Shown here: piece by piece, positions 53,360-62,868 of the stretch
Layout: every line of letters starts with the position of its first letter
Position numbering within the stretch: the stretch's first letter is position 1
Assembly (NCBI RefSeq): GCF_003730295.1
Contig: NZ_QTSZ01000052.1
Span: forward strand, 62,001-126,000
Origin: Ornithinibacillus gellani
GTDB taxonomy: Bacteria; Bacillota; Bacilli; Bacillales; Amphibacillaceae
Length of the DNA: 64,000 nt
Direction: 5' to 3'
Notes under the pieces: model-generated
What the model was told of the DNA's origin: nothing
The model's input: the letters and a program-made list of their open reading frames with translations, nothing else
Database searches by the model: none
Made by a program: the position numbers and the translations under genes

Positions 53360-54691
53360 TTATTGCTTTTCTTCGATTAGTTTTACAATCCGATCTGAAT
53401 ATTGATGGCAGGCTTCTTCTGTTTTCGCCTCCACCATCACACGTACGAGTGGCTCTGTTCCAGACGGACGAACCAAGATTCGTCCTTCATCGCCAAGCTC
53501 ACGTTCTGCAGCTTCAATTTCACGTTGGATTTTCTCATCCTCTAGCACTGCAGCTTTATTTTTTACTTTAATATTTTTTAAAACCTGTGGGTAAACTGTC
53601 ATTTCAGCTGCCAATTCAGATAACTTTTTACCAGTATCTTTCATGACATTAACAAGCTGTAATGCGGTTAACATCCCATCGCCGGTCGTAATATAATCCA
53701 AGAAAATAACATGGCCGGATTGCTCGCCTCCTAGATTATAACCACCACGTCGCATTTCTTCCATGACGTAGCGATCTCCAACAGCCGTTTTGTCACTACG
53801 CATACCATGCTCCTCAAGTGCCTTATAAAAGCCTAGGTTGCTCATTACAGTAGAAACGACCGTATTATGACGCAGGAAGCCTTTATCATTCATATATTTC
53901 CCACAGATAAATAAGATTTTATCGCCATCGACAATATTTCCTTTTTCATCGACAGCAATCAGACGATCACCATCTCCGTCAAAGGCAAGGCCAATATCCG
54001 CTTCCTTATCTACTACAAACGCTTGTAAGGTTTCCGGATGTGTAGAACCAAATCCGTCATTGATGTTCAACCCGTCTGGGGAAGAACCAATGGAGAAAAT
54101 ATCAGCTTCCAAATCGGCAAATAAATGTGTTGCCAAGCTCGAGGTAGCTCCGTGTGCACAATCAAGCGCAATGCGCAGTCCCTCAAAATCATTATCAATT
54201 GATTCTTTCAAATAGGAAAGGTATTTCTGTCCGCCTTCAAAATAATCATTCACTAAACCGATATCCGCTCCAACTGGACGTGGTAGCTCATCTTCACTTT
54301 CCAACAGTCGTTCAATTTCCGCTTCTTGCTCATCCGCTAATTTAAACCCTTCTGGACCAAAGAACTTGATACCATTATCAGCTACCGGATTGTGAGATGC
54401 AGAAATCATTACACCTGCCTGTGAGCTTGTTGCTTTTGTCAAATAGGCAACTCCAGGAGTAGAAATGACACCAAGGCGCATTACTTCTGCACCAATAGAA
54501 AGCAACCCTGCAACAAGTGCGCTTTCCAACATATGTCCAGAAATACGCGTATCGCGACCAATTAAAACTTTTGGTTTATTTGCATCCTTTGTTAACACAT
54601 AGCCACCACAACGACCTAGCTTAAAAGCTAATTCCGGTGTTAATTCTTCATTTGCAATTCCTCTAACGCCATCAGTACCAAAAAAATTCAT
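53360..54691 (-). CDS. glmM: phosphoglucosamine mutase
   Basis: Enzyme of 443 residues that interconverts glucosamine-6-phosphate and glucosamine-1-phosphate for cell-wall synthesis. The phosphoserine is in [12 protein letters not shown] (S99), the metal loop is [12 protein letters not shown] near 240, and [12 protein letters not shown] is the C-terminal phosphate site. It is the third gene of the conserved cdaA-cdaR-glmM operon; GlmM is known to bind and inhibit CdaA in related species. Confidence 0.97.
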   Translation of the reverse strand: MNFFGTDGVRGIANEELTPELAFKLGRCGGYVLTKDANKPKVLIGRDTRISGHMLESALVAGLLSIGAEVMRLGVISTPGVAYLTKATSSQAGVMISASHNPVADNGIKFFGPEGFKLADEQEAEIERLLESEDELPRPVGADIGLVNDYFEGGQKYLSYLKESIDNDFEGLRIALDCAHGATSSLATHLFADLEADIFSIGSSPDGLNINDGFGSTHPETLQAFVVDKEADIGLAFDGDGDRLIAVDEKGNIVDGDKILFICGKYMNDKGFLRHNTVVSTVMSNLGFYKALEEHGMRSDKTAVGDRYVMEEMRRGGYNLGGEQSGHVIFLDYITTGDGMLTALQLVNVMKDTGKKLSELAAEMTVYPQVLKNIKVKNKAAVLEDEKIQREIEAAERELGDEGRILVRPSGTEPLVRVMVEAKTEEACHQYSDRIVKLIEEKQ

Positions 54692-54744
54692 TTTAAATAC
54701 CTCTCCTTTATTTCCTGATCATGCATCCATGGTGCAGCATCTCA

Positions 54745-55971
54745 TCAGATTTCAATCTGGATCTGTTCCATTTCTCCTTCAACCTCGATGTTTTCCGGGG
54801 CTTCTATCGTAATTGGAACTTGATGCTCACCTTCTGCAAGATCTTTCACATCAATTGTGAGCTGTATGTCCTCGATTTTTAGTTTACTAACATCCTTCTC
54901 ATTGCCTACAACGGTTATACTCATTTCAGCTTTTTCAGGGTCAATGAACGTTACCTCTTGTCCATCTTCCTGATTCTCAATGGAAATTGGTACATTCTCA
55001 AACGTCTTGCTCTGCTCTACCTCTACGGTGACCTCCAGTTTTCCACCATCTGGAGCCTGTACACCATCTGGTAAATCCAACTCTGTTTCAATTTTGCCTG
55101 ATTTGGTTATTTTCGATAAGTCAATTTCCTTTGTTTTAATTTCTTCCAGCTGATTTAATACATCGCTGGTTGCAAACACTTTTGTCTCATCAATATTCAA
55201 TGTCATCGATACAAGTGCTAAATCATCTGGAAGTTTACCTGTTGTAGCCACACTTACCGGTACCGTCTTACTAGGATTATCGACTGGTACAGATACGATA
55301 ACATTTTCAGGCTCAATTCTTGCATGCATTTCATTCCCTTGACTATCATAGACATTCACACGTACTTCGCGGTTTTTAATTGGTTCATTTATTCCAGCAA
55401 CATCGACGAATACTTTCACAATAGCGATTTGTTCAATGACACTCTTGGAGCTTGTGATTTTGACCTTACCAGGACTAATCTCTGGTGTACCAACCTCATA
55501 GCCGGCAGGCAGCTTATCTGTATTGATCAAATCAACTGTTACATCGAACTCCTCTGTCGCTCGTTCTTCCAAGGTGACGTCAATTTGCTTTGGCTCAATA
55601 TAAATGGAAAGCTCACTAGGCAGATTCGCATAATCCACTTCCACCGTATGCTCTCCTTCACCGTACTTCTGTAAATCGACAAATACATCGAAATTACGCT
55701 GTCGTACAGTTGGCGTCAAAACACCAGGTGGACCTTCCAATTTAACGGTGACAAACTCAGGCACACCACTGACGACATATTTTTCACTATCTACTTTAAC
55801 CTGTACCGGCATGTCTTCAATCGTATCTTCTTTTTGTGATATATTCGGGAATAGAATCGTATCTCCTTGTTTCGTGTTAACATCCTCCATCGATACAAAC
55901 GCATAAAGCACCACTGCAAAAATGAGTGAGAGAAGTCGAACAAACCATTTACTCTTAAACCAATTATCCAT
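54745..55971 (-). CDS. cdaR: CdaA regulatory protein CdaR
   Basis: Protein of 408 residues with one N-terminal helix (about 10-27) and an extracytoplasmic part made of four YbbR repeats; VPVSVATTG and similar VPV segments mark repeat units. CdaR modulates the c-di-AMP cyclase CdaA at the membrane. Its start overlaps the end of cdaA. Confidence 0.94.
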   Translation of the reverse strand: MDNWFKSKWFVRLLSLIFAVVLYAFVSMEDVNTKQGDTILFPNISQKEDTIEDMPVQVKVDSEKYVVSGVPEFVTVKLEGPPGVLTPTVRQRNFDVFVDLQKYGEGEHTVEVDYANLPSELSIYIEPKQIDVTLEERATEEFDVTVDLINTDKLPAGYEVGTPEISPGKVKITSSKSVIEQIAIVKVFVDVAGINEPIKNREVRVNVYDSQGNEMHARIEPENVIVSVPVDNPSKTVPVSVATTGKLPDDLALVSMTLNIDETKVFATSDVLNQLEEIKTKEIDLSKITKSGKIETELDLPDGVQAPDGGKLEVTVEVEQSKTFENVPISIENQEDGQEVTFIDPEKAEMSITVVGNEKDVSKLKIEDIQLTIDVKDLAEGEHQVPITIEAPENIEVEGEMEQIQIEI

Positions 55972-56785
55972 TCTTTTTCCCCCTCCATTTCCATGACTTC
56001 TTATCAGGGGCTTTTAAGTTCGTTGATAAATTTTCGCGTAAATAATCACGAAGCTCGTTATCGGATAATTCTCTTCGCAGCTCACCATTTTTCGTGACCG
56101 AGATAAAGCCAGTTTCCTCAGATACAACAATCGTAATCGCATCTGTTACTTCACTAACACCCATTGCTGCACGGTGACGCGTTCCCAATTCCTTAGAAAT
56201 GAATGGGCTCTCTGAAAGCGGCAAATAACATGCTGCAGCAATTATTTCATTACCTTTGATAATGACCGCACCATCATGTAATGGTGTATTTGGTGTAAAA
56301 ATATTTGTCAATAATTGATGGGTTAACTCCCCATTAATCGAAATTCCTGTTTCACTATATTCACCAACACCTGTTTCACGTTCAATGGTAATCAGTGCAC
56401 CAATTCGGCGCTTCGCCATATAATTACACGACTGAATAATATGTCCAATGGATTCCTCCAATAGCTCTTCTTCCGATTTCGTGCCTCTGGAGAATATATT
56501 GCCTCGTCCAAGTTGTTCAAGCGCACGTCTGAGTTCAGGCTGGAATAATATGATAATAACGAGAAAACCCCAATAAATAGCCTGCCTCGTAATCCACTCA
56601 ATCGTTTGCAGTTCCAAAATTAAACTAACCACACGAACAACAAGCACGACAACGATACCCTTGAGTAGCTGAATCGCCTTCGTACCTCTGATTAGCATGA
56701 TTAATTTATATAAAACATACCAGACGAGAGCTATGTCAACGACTATTCGTAATAGATTTAAAAAATTGATTCCCCCATCAAGCAT
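55964..56785 (-). CDS. cdaA: diadenylate cyclase CdaA
   Basis: Membrane cyclase of 273 residues that makes c-di-AMP from two ATP. Three N-terminal helices (about 10-30, 40-58, 68-82) precede the DAC domain. The catalytic motifs are DGA (171-173, in TPLHDGAVIIKG) and RHR (203-205, in GTRHRAAMG). It heads the cdaA-cdaR-glmM operon. c-di-AMP controls potassium and osmotic balance, which fits the salt-linked content of the window. Confidence 0.97.
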   Translation of the reverse strand: MLDGGINFLNLLRIVVDIALVWYVLYKLIMLIRGTKAIQLLKGIVVVLVVRVVSLILELQTIEWITRQAIYWGFLVIIILFQPELRRALEQLGRGNIFSRGTKSEEELLEESIGHIIQSCNYMAKRRIGALITIERETGVGEYSETGISINGELTHQLLTNIFTPNTPLHDGAVIIKGNEIIAAACYLPLSESPFISKELGTRHRAAMGVSEVTDAITIVVSEETGFISVTKNGELRRELSDNELRDYLRENLSTNLKAPDKKSWKWRGKKNG

Positions 56786-56950
56786 GTTTTCACTTCCTTT
56801 TTATTTATCATATCCTTTAACAATATGATGTATTAATGGTTCATATTATATCATATTTTCATCATCGATATGTAATTCACTACACCGACAGGGCAAAAAA
56901 ATGTCCCACCAAACATATCGCCGATTTGGAAAGCTATATGGATATAGACA

Positions 56951-56992
56951 TAAAAAAATACCCCATTTATATTAAAGGGTACTTTATCACAG
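56951..56992 (-). terminator. terminator downstream of the 57.1-kb gene
   Basis: On the minus strand TACCC..GGGTA pair around an AT-rich loop and a run of T residues follows. Repeat copy c lies between it and the gene's stop codon. Confidence 0.7.
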
Positions 56993-57092
56993 ATCAACTG
57001 GCTATAATTCCCTCACTTCAAGAACTTTTGTTGATCACAAGCATTGTAAGTGGGGGAAGAGCAGAAACCCCACTGATTGAAGTTTCACTTTA
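56993..57092 (-). repeat. modular hairpin repeat, copy c (middle form)
   Basis: 100-bp form with both conserved ends. It keeps the GTGGGG..CCCCAC tract pair but lacks the linker module TTAGTTGAACC..ACTGGCTGT. The left end starts at the TAA stop codon of the neighbouring gene. Confidence 0.85.
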
Positions 57093-57593
57093 TAATGAAC
57101 TTTCCGTTGGTAAGTCATCTTTACTCCAAGCAACCTTCCAGCCGGAATCAACTTTTTCAATACGCATCCTACCATCCACCGATATTTCAGTGACAGTTTC
57201 TTCCCCATGCTTCAAGGCGATATCCATCGTATATTGGAAATTTAGTTTGTCCTTCGTATTATCGGGTAGATCCAACAATTCAAAAGCAATATCAACCAGT
57301 TCGACATCTACTTCATGAACGAGGGCTAATTGCAATCCGTGTTGGCGCATGATCAACATCTGTTCATCCAGTTCATCTCTTGTCGCAAATTTCTCCGCAC
57401 GTTTTTCCAAAAAAGGATCCCACTCCGCCATGTTTTGAGGGATATCCGCATATTTCATTGTATAGACCGCTTGCTTATATTTCTCGCCTACAGCCATCGC
57501 TTGCTTTATATTTCGCTTTCCTTCTCCAGAAAAATAAAGCATTATCCCACCAAAAACAAGGACAACTGCTACAACAGCAATAATTTTTTTCAT
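57090..57593 (-). CDS. membrane-anchored protein of unknown function
   Basis: Protein of 167 residues with an N-terminal helix (about 4-21) and an extracytoplasmic domain that contains two helices and a beta-rich end (TVTEISVDGRMRIEKVDSGWKVAW), reminiscent of NTF2-like folds. I do not recognise the family. Its stop codon coincides with the left end of repeat copy c. It lies between sigW-rsiW and cdaA, both envelope or osmotic functions. Confidence 0.75.
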   Translation of the reverse strand: MKKIIAVVAVVLVFGGIMLYFSGEGKRNIKQAMAVGEKYKQAVYTMKYADIPQNMAEWDPFLEKRAEKFATRDELDEQMLIMRQHGLQLALVHEVDVELVDIAFELLDLPDNTKDKLNFQYTMDIALKHGEETVTEISVDGRMRIEKVDSGWKVAWSKDDLPTESSL

Positions 57594-57660
57594 CCAATAA
57601 CCCCTCCCTTAGCATACTTACCTGCCAGCAATCAACTTCTGTTCATAAAGGGAGGTCATA

Positions 57661-57813
57661 TTTACCACAGATTAACTGGCTGTAAAAACCCCCGCTACAA
57701 GCGTTTTTGTTGATTACAAGAATAATGGGGGTATCAACAGCCAGTAAAGGCCTGATTGGTTCAACTAACAATCAGTGGGGCAAGTTCACCCCTGATTGAA
57801 GTTTCACTTTATT
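57661..57813 (-). repeat. modular hairpin repeat, copy b (long form)
   Basis: 153-bp full form on the minus strand, with both hairpins, the linker TTAGTTGAACCAATCAGGCC and both conserved ends. Its left end AATAAAGTGAAACTTC contains the TAA stop codon of rsiW. Confidence 0.9.
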
Positions 57814-58444
57814 CAAAGCTAAAAACACCCCTAAATAAATTTTGCAGATTAAACCATATCCACTCGAAGACCTGATCAACCTTTTTAAATTCACCATTCA
57901 CTTCACCAACAGAAGCCATTAATCCTTCCCCATTCAGTTGATCTTGAATCAGCTTCCCATTAATCAAGGTAACGTTGCCATCCACCGTACCTTCAATTTT
58001 TAAGTTTCCGTTCTTCACTACCAAGTCTCCATCTACCGTCACACCCTCTGGGACAATAACGGTATCGCCTTGGATAATGAGATCATCCTGTTTCGACACA
58101 GTCAGCTTACTATCCTGCTGCCATGCAGAAAATGCCCCACTCAACATGAGGATAAAAAAGATGGCAGCTGCTGTAATGACTGGGTGCATTTTAAACCAGC
58201 GCATATATTTAACATGTTTCTTTTCAGTAGGAAGTTTTTGCATCACCTGCTGCGTAAAATCGACAGGTGCCATCACTGGTTCTGCATTCTTGATCCATGA
58301 AATGGTTCGCTTCAGCTCATGAAAGTGCTTTTGACAATCTGAGCATTGTTCCAAATGCTTTCGCAGTTTGGTTTCATCTTCCCGTGATATATCTCCATCC
58401 AAAAAATGATGCATCAATGGTATAACATCTTTTTTACAATCCAA
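57809..58444 (-). CDS. rsiW: anti-sigma-W factor RsiW
   Basis: Membrane protein of 211 residues. The cytosolic zinc anti-sigma domain has [12 protein letters not shown] (about 30-41). One helix (about 89-106) leads to an external part with repeated short beta strands ([18 protein letters not shown]..). It holds SigW at the membrane until regulated proteolysis. It follows sigW by 14 bases. Its stop codon is supplied by repeat copy b or coincides with it. Confidence 0.93.
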   Translation of the reverse strand: MDCKKDVIPLMHHFLDGDISREDETKLRKHLEQCSDCQKHFHELKRTISWIKNAEPVMAPVDFTQQVMQKLPTEKKHVKYMRWFKMHPVITAAAIFFILMLSGAFSAWQQDSKLTVSKQDDLIIQGDTVIVPEGVTVDGDLVVKNGNLKIEGTVDGNVTLINGKLIQDQLNGEGLMASVGEVNGEFKKVDQVFEWIWFNLQNLFRGVFSFE

Positions 58445-58458
58445 AGTGGATCACTCCT

Positions 58459-59022
58459 TTACACGTGACGAAGCTTTTTACGCAAAGCTTCTCTTCCTCT
58501 GTGAATTCTGGTTTTGACCGTTCCTAATGGAATATCCAGTATTTCACTAATTTCCTGAAGAGAAAATTCTTCCAAATAGCGTAGCATAATAATCGTTCGA
58601 TAGATAGCTGGCAATTCGTTGATTTCGTGTTGAATATAGCTTTGCAACTCCATGCTTTGTACTTCCTCTTCAGGTAGCTTTTCATCCGTTGCTAGTTGTG
58701 AGTACATATCCAACCCATCCGTACCGGCAATTTCCGCATCTAAATGAAAGTCTGGTTTTCGTTTTCGCATTCTGTCTATGGACAAGTTCGTTGCGATTCG
58801 ATACAACCATGTGGAAAATTTACGGTTTTCGTCATAGGAGTGGATATTTACATATGCACGAATAAATGCTTCCTGTGCGATATCCTCCGCCTCGTGCGCA
58901 TTACCTAACATTCGAAAGCAATGCTGATAAATCTTGTTTTGAAAAAATAGGACCACATCCTCGTATGCAGCCTGATCCCCTTTTTTTACTTGTTTAATTT
59001 TATCTCTTATCACAACATCCAT
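58459..59022 (-). CDS. sigW: ECF sigma factor SigW
   Basis: Sigma factor of 187 residues with regions 2 (EDIAQEAFIRAYVNI; FSTWLYRIATNLSIDRMR) and 4 (RYLEEFSLQEISEILDI; GTVKTRIHRGREALRKKL). It directs the envelope-stress regulon against cell-wall-active agents. An autoregulatory promoter lies just upstream. GCGGAGG precedes the ATG. Confidence 0.95.
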   Translation of the reverse strand: MDVVIRDKIKQVKKGDQAAYEDVVLFFQNKIYQHCFRMLGNAHEAEDIAQEAFIRAYVNIHSYDENRKFSTWLYRIATNLSIDRMRKRKPDFHLDAEIAGTDGLDMYSQLATDEKLPEEEVQSMELQSYIQHEINELPAIYRTIIMLRYLEEFSLQEISEILDIPLGTVKTRIHRGREALRKKLRHV

Positions 59023-59054
59023 GATTTGTACCTCCGCTAATATGCGGTACTATT

Positions 59055-59083
59055 ATAACGATTAACCGCCTCAAAAGGTTTCA
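59055..59083 (-). promoter_or_regulatory. SigW-type autoregulatory promoter
   Basis: On the minus strand TGAAAC, 17 bases beginning CTTTT, then CGTTAT. This matches the ECF SigW consensus (TGAAAC, about 16 bases, CGTA) and lies about 35 bases before sigW. Confidence 0.8.
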
Positions 59084-59257
59084 TTTAAATTCAAAGTTTT
59101 TATCTTTGCACTATTCAATCCATTTCAGCCCTCCTAATATGTGGAAGCAAACAGAATAATTCGCATCTACTTAGGAAAAAAATAGGATGAAATGGACTGT
59201 AATCTTACTTTATTGCCATACCCAATTTATCGAGGTAATTCGCGCGAAAATTTACAC

Positions 59258-59286
59258 TTGCAAAAAACTAGATAATTACATAGTAT
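59258..59286 (+). promoter_or_regulatory. promoter of the Spo0E-like gene
   Basis: TTGCAA, 17-bp spacer, TAGTAT, about 25 bases before the start codon. Confidence 0.5.
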
Positions 59287-59312
59287 AGTATACTGGATGG
59301 GAGGACAATAGC

Positions 59313-59477
59313 ATGGTTAAATTATTACAGGAAATAGAACAATGCCGTAAAGAAATGATTGAGCTTGGGGTTGCCCATGGACTGACCTCCGACATAGTTG
59401 TGCAATCAAGCAAGAAGCTGGACCACCTACTCGTAACATACCAACGTCAACATTTCGGTTCAAGAACGAAGGCATAA
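59313..59477 (+). CDS. Spo0E-like aspartyl-phosphate phosphatase
   Basis: Short protein of 54 residues: two helices with the family motif SSKKLDHLL (about 32-40), the counterpart of SQELD in Spo0E/YnzD, and an opening LLQEIEQCRKEMIELG. Such proteins dephosphorylate Spo0A~P and hold back sporulation. GGGAGG precedes the ATG by about eight bases. It is divergent from sigW and convergent with arginase. The call rests on motif and length. Confidence 0.85.
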   Translation: MVKLLQEIEQCRKEMIELGVAHGLTSDIVVQSSKKLDHLLVTYQRQHFGSRTKA

Positions 59478-59527
59478 TTAAATTGGACATCACGTTTTAT
59501 CATATATGTAAAAATCAAGATTGAATG

Positions 59528-59574
59528 GAAAAGAAGACATCAACTTTCCGCAAGAAAATTAATGTCTTTTTTCT
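59528..59574 (+). terminator. bidirectional terminator between the Spo0E-like gene and rocF
   Basis: GAAGACAT pairs with ATGTCTTTTTT, with CTTTCCGCAAGAAAAT in between forming a weak inner stem. T/A tracts lie on both sides. Confidence 0.65.
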
Positions 59575-59588
59575 ATTTCACATTTTTT

Positions 59589-60491
59589 TCACTTTAATTT
59601 TTCACCGAATAAGGAACCTAGTAGACCAACAGCGATAGAGGCTGTTTTATTTTTGTCATCTAATATTGGGTTTACTTCAACAAATTCAACCGATGTAATC
59701 AAGTCGGCTTCCGAAAACATTTCCATTGCCAAATGGCTTTCCCGATATGTCAAACCTCCACGTACAGGCGTACCTACACCTGGTGCCTCAGTTGGATCCA
59801 AGCCATCCAAATCAAGACTTAGATGAACACCGTCTGTACGGTCCTTTAAATAAGCAACCGATTCTTCGACAACCTTCGACATACCCATTCGATCAACCTC
59901 ATGCATCGTATAAACCCGAATTCCTTTATCACGAATTAATTCTTTTTCCCCAGGATCCAATGATCGAGCACCAATAATAACGATATTTTCCGGCTTCACT
60001 TTTGGAGCATAGCCGTAAATTGAAGTTAATACTTCATCACCAATCCCTAAACTCGCAGCGAGCGGCATACCATGTATATTTCCAGAAGGAGATGTTTCTC
60101 CAGTGTTTAAATCGCCATGTGCATCATACCAAATAACACCAAGCTCTCGATAATGCTTGGAAATACCCGCAAGACTTCCCATAGCAATACTATGATCTCC
60201 ACCCAATATAAGTGGTAAGCGACCTTTTTCCACTTCTGCATCCACCAATTGAGCTAATGTTTCATTTGCTTCAACCACTTGTTTTACATTCTTCAGCTTA
60301 CCAATATCCTTACCACCATCTGTATTCGGGCGATGAATCGTAATATCACCTAAATCCTGAACCGTAAATCCAAGCTCCTCAAGCTTTTCCATTGCCCCAG
60401 CGTATCGGATTGCGCTTGGACCCATATCCACACCTCTGCGACTCTGCCCCAAGTCCATTGGTACACCGATGATTGAAATACGTTGATTCAT
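59589..60491 (-). CDS. rocF: arginase
   Basis: Manganese enzyme of 300 residues that splits arginine into ornithine and urea. The metal ligands are in GGDHSIAMGS (about 98-107), WYDAHGDLNTGET (about 121-133) and SLDLDGLDP (about 222-230). The opening ISIIGVPMDLGQSRRGVDMGP is typical of Bacillus arginases. It is a single gene here, away from other roc genes. Confidence 0.95.
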   Translation of the reverse strand: MNQRISIIGVPMDLGQSRRGVDMGPSAIRYAGAMEKLEELGFTVQDLGDITIHRPNTDGGKDIGKLKNVKQVVEANETLAQLVDAEVEKGRLPLILGGDHSIAMGSLAGISKHYRELGVIWYDAHGDLNTGETSPSGNIHGMPLAASLGIGDEVLTSIYGYAPKVKPENIVIIGARSLDPGEKELIRDKGIRVYTMHEVDRMGMSKVVEESVAYLKDRTDGVHLSLDLDGLDPTEAPGVGTPVRGGLTYRESHLAMEMFSEADLITSVEFVEVNPILDDKNKTASIAVGLLGSLFGEKLK

Positions 60492-60605
60492 AATCTACCC
60501 CTCCCTGCCGCTATTTTACCTAATAAGGGATAGATGGCTCAACTCGACATCTTTTTGTATAATTATACACTTATGTAAGCTGTATCATCCTAAACCATTC
60601 ATGGC

Positions 60606-61697
60606 CTATTTTCGATGATAAATTTGCAGGTCCAGTGGTTGAATGCCTGCCTCAAGCCATACATTTGTTAATTGCTTCGCAGTTTCCACGGAAGGCATAA
60701 AGGCAATACCACAGTCCCCACCTCCAGCACCAGACTGCTTACCAGCACCACCTAGTTGTTCTGCCGCATCACAAAGCGTTGCAAGTAACGGGGTTTCTAA
60801 TGGAACGTCGGCATCCTCACCCAAGGTTGCTAAAGCCATACGATTCTGTTTGACACCTTGAAAAATAAGCTCCCAATCAGCAGCTTGAATCCCCTCAAAT
60901 ATATGTGCAACCGCCAAATCACTTTGCTTTATAAACGCAGCAAATCGAGCTGGTTTATCCCGCTTCATTTGTTGGATCTGTCCTACTAAATTCGTTGTGG
61001 AGGCCGGCTTGCCTGTCCAACCAATCCGAACTGCAATTGAATCTGGTATGGTAACAGGCGTTAGCTGCAAATATGGCCAATCACCATGCACAAGTGCTGT
61101 TATACTGGTGTTCTCTTCCCAAGCAGCAAGTAGCCAGTCTGCCTGAAACGATACATATCGTAGCACACCACCATAGGCGGACGCTGCAACATCTGCACCT
61201 GAACCGCTTCCTTGGACTAACACATGTGCAGTAGCAGCCAATTTAAATACCAATTCTGCTTTTGGCTTTTCTGGTAACACATATTCAAGTATGGCAGACA
61301 CGACGGCAACTGTTACAGCTGCACTGGAGCCTAGCCCATATTTTCTTCCTGATACATCATCCAGCTCACTTTGAATGGATAAGGTGAAGCTTCCCCAATC
61401 ATGAGATTGCTCCTCTAAGTAACGGCAGACCACAGACATGGCCTGTTGGACAAACTGCACGCGTGAATCATCGCGATAAATATGAACCTGTCCTTTTTGG
61501 TAGGACCAGGATAGCTCCTGTAATCCAAGATCTGTTAATGTCAAAGCTTGCTTTTCACTATCTTCAATGGTTGCATAGACAAAGCGATCCACCGCCATCA
61601 CAGCGAGTACATGATGGGCCTCTAATACCGCGTATTCTCCGGCAATCATTAACTTGCCAGGTGCTTTTACAGTAATTGACGTTTGTGCGGACATCAT
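60606..61697 (-). CDS. phosphomevalonate kinase
   Basis: GHMP kinase of 363 residues turning mevalonate-5-phosphate into the diphosphate. The opening VKAPGKLMIAGEYAVL, the ATP motif GRKYGLGSSAAVTVAVV (about 115-131) and the C-terminal GAGGGDCGIAF define the bacterial PMK type. It follows mvaD by 66 bases and is the last gene of the mevalonate cluster in this window. Confidence 0.94.
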   Translation of the reverse strand: MMSAQTSITVKAPGKLMIAGEYAVLEAHHVLAVMAVDRFVYATIEDSEKQALTLTDLGLQELSWSYQKGQVHIYRDDSRVQFVQQAMSVVCRYLEEQSHDWGSFTLSIQSELDDVSGRKYGLGSSAAVTVAVVSAILEYVLPEKPKAELVFKLAATAHVLVQGSGSGADVAASAYGGVLRYVSFQADWLLAAWEENTSITALVHGDWPYLQLTPVTIPDSIAVRIGWTGKPASTTNLVGQIQQMKRDKPARFAAFIKQSDLAVAHIFEGIQAADWELIFQGVKQNRMALATLGEDADVPLETPLLATLCDAAEQLGGAGKQSGAGGGDCGIAFMPSVETAKQLTNVWLEAGIQPLDLQIYHRK

Positions 61698-61763
61698 TTA
61701 TTACCCCCATTAAACAGCAAAACGATGAACTATGAAGCAGCTCATCATTTCGCCTCTATCCTG

Positions 61764-62753
61764 TTAAGCTTCATCCAGGTAAGATATGCCTTGGCCTGCG
61801 CGGCTAAGAATCACATCTGCCACACCAGGGACTTGACGTAAAGTCTCCTGAACCTGCTGCTCATTTTCCGGTAAATATAAAACCTTCACATTTGGCCCTG
61901 CATCTATTGTAAAGTAGGCAGGGATTCCCTGTTGACGTAGTTCACGAACGGTTTGCATAACAGTAAAAGTAGAGTCTTGCCAATAGGTAAATGGTGGAGC
62001 TGCACCAAGGGTTGTCGCATGCATTTTTAAACAATTTGCTTCCGCAGTCTGGCCAACTTTTGTAAAATCACGGCTCATAATTCCAGCTTTTATTTCATTT
62101 AAGTCAGCAGGAATACTGTTCACCCAGCTATCAAAGAAAACGGAAGTATCCACTGTCCGCTTCATCCCTGCACGACTAGACACATCCTTTGCCACATCTG
62201 ACAGAACAACCGCTGCAACCCGAACATCCCAATGTTCCTGTGGTGCAATGGGAACTGCATAGGAATCGGAACCATCTATTTCATTTCCCATCTGCCATTC
62301 TGCAAAACCGCCATAAATGGAGCGGCAAGCTGAACCTGAACCCTGTCTCGTTAATCGTGACAGCTCTTCCTCGCTTAACTTCAAACCAATCGCACGTGAC
62401 CCTGCCGCGGCAAGTGCAGCAAAACCAGAAGCAGAAGAAGCAAAGCCAGCTGCAGTCGGAACGGCATTATTAGAATGAATTTCTGCATATGAACCTTCAC
62501 GTAATGCCATTTTGCGAATGAGATCGAGAAATGCTGAAACACGCCGATATGGTTCGTCAAGGATTCGTTCATCATTCAAAAAAAAGACATCCTCTGTCAG
62601 TTCTTCACGAAATTGAACCGTTGTTGTCGTATAAAAGCCATCTAATGTTAAAGAAAGGCTGTTGTTTGTCGGTAAAATAAGCGTCTCATCACGTTTCCCC
62701 CAATATTTAATCAATGCAATATTGGTATGAGCTTTTGCAGTCGCCTTCATCAT
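61764..62753 (-). CDS. mvaD: diphosphomevalonate decarboxylase
   Basis: Enzyme of 329 residues that makes isopentenyl diphosphate from mevalonate diphosphate. HTNIALIKYWGKRDETLILP (about 9-28) and AAGFASSASGFAALA are hallmarks; LTRQGSGSACRSIYGGFAEW carries catalytic residues. GAGGAG precedes two possible ATGs. A hairpin-rich gap with a terminator separates it from mvk. Confidence 0.96.
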   Translation of the reverse strand: MMKATAKAHTNIALIKYWGKRDETLILPTNNSLSLTLDGFYTTTTVQFREELTEDVFFLNDERILDEPYRRVSAFLDLIRKMALREGSYAEIHSNNAVPTAAGFASSASGFAALAAAGSRAIGLKLSEEELSRLTRQGSGSACRSIYGGFAEWQMGNEIDGSDSYAVPIAPQEHWDVRVAAVVLSDVAKDVSSRAGMKRTVDTSVFFDSWVNSIPADLNEIKAGIMSRDFTKVGQTAEANCLKMHATTLGAAPPFTYWQDSTFTVMQTVRELRQQGIPAYFTIDAGPNVKVLYLPENEQQVQETLRQVPGVADVILSRAGQGISYLDEA

Positions 62754-62832
62754 ATGTCTCCTCTATCCATCATATATGTATGGCTGCCCATTTGGCAGCT
62801 CTCATATCTCACTTTTTTATATTTAATCAGTG

Positions 62833-62868
62833 AAAAAAAGGATATACCATTGGAATATCCTTTTTTCG
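62833..62868 (-). terminator. terminator between mvk and mvaD
   Basis: AAAAAAGGATAT pairs with ATATCCTTTTTT around about nine bases, starting two bases after the mvk stop. A second hairpin, GCTGCC/GGCAGC, lies closer to mvaD (about 62785-62802). Confidence 0.8.

Noticed and set aside
56836-57318. 160-codon plus-strand ORF
   Set aside because: It runs through a terminator, repeat copy c and antisense to the 57.1-kb gene, has no ribosome site and reads unlike a protein.
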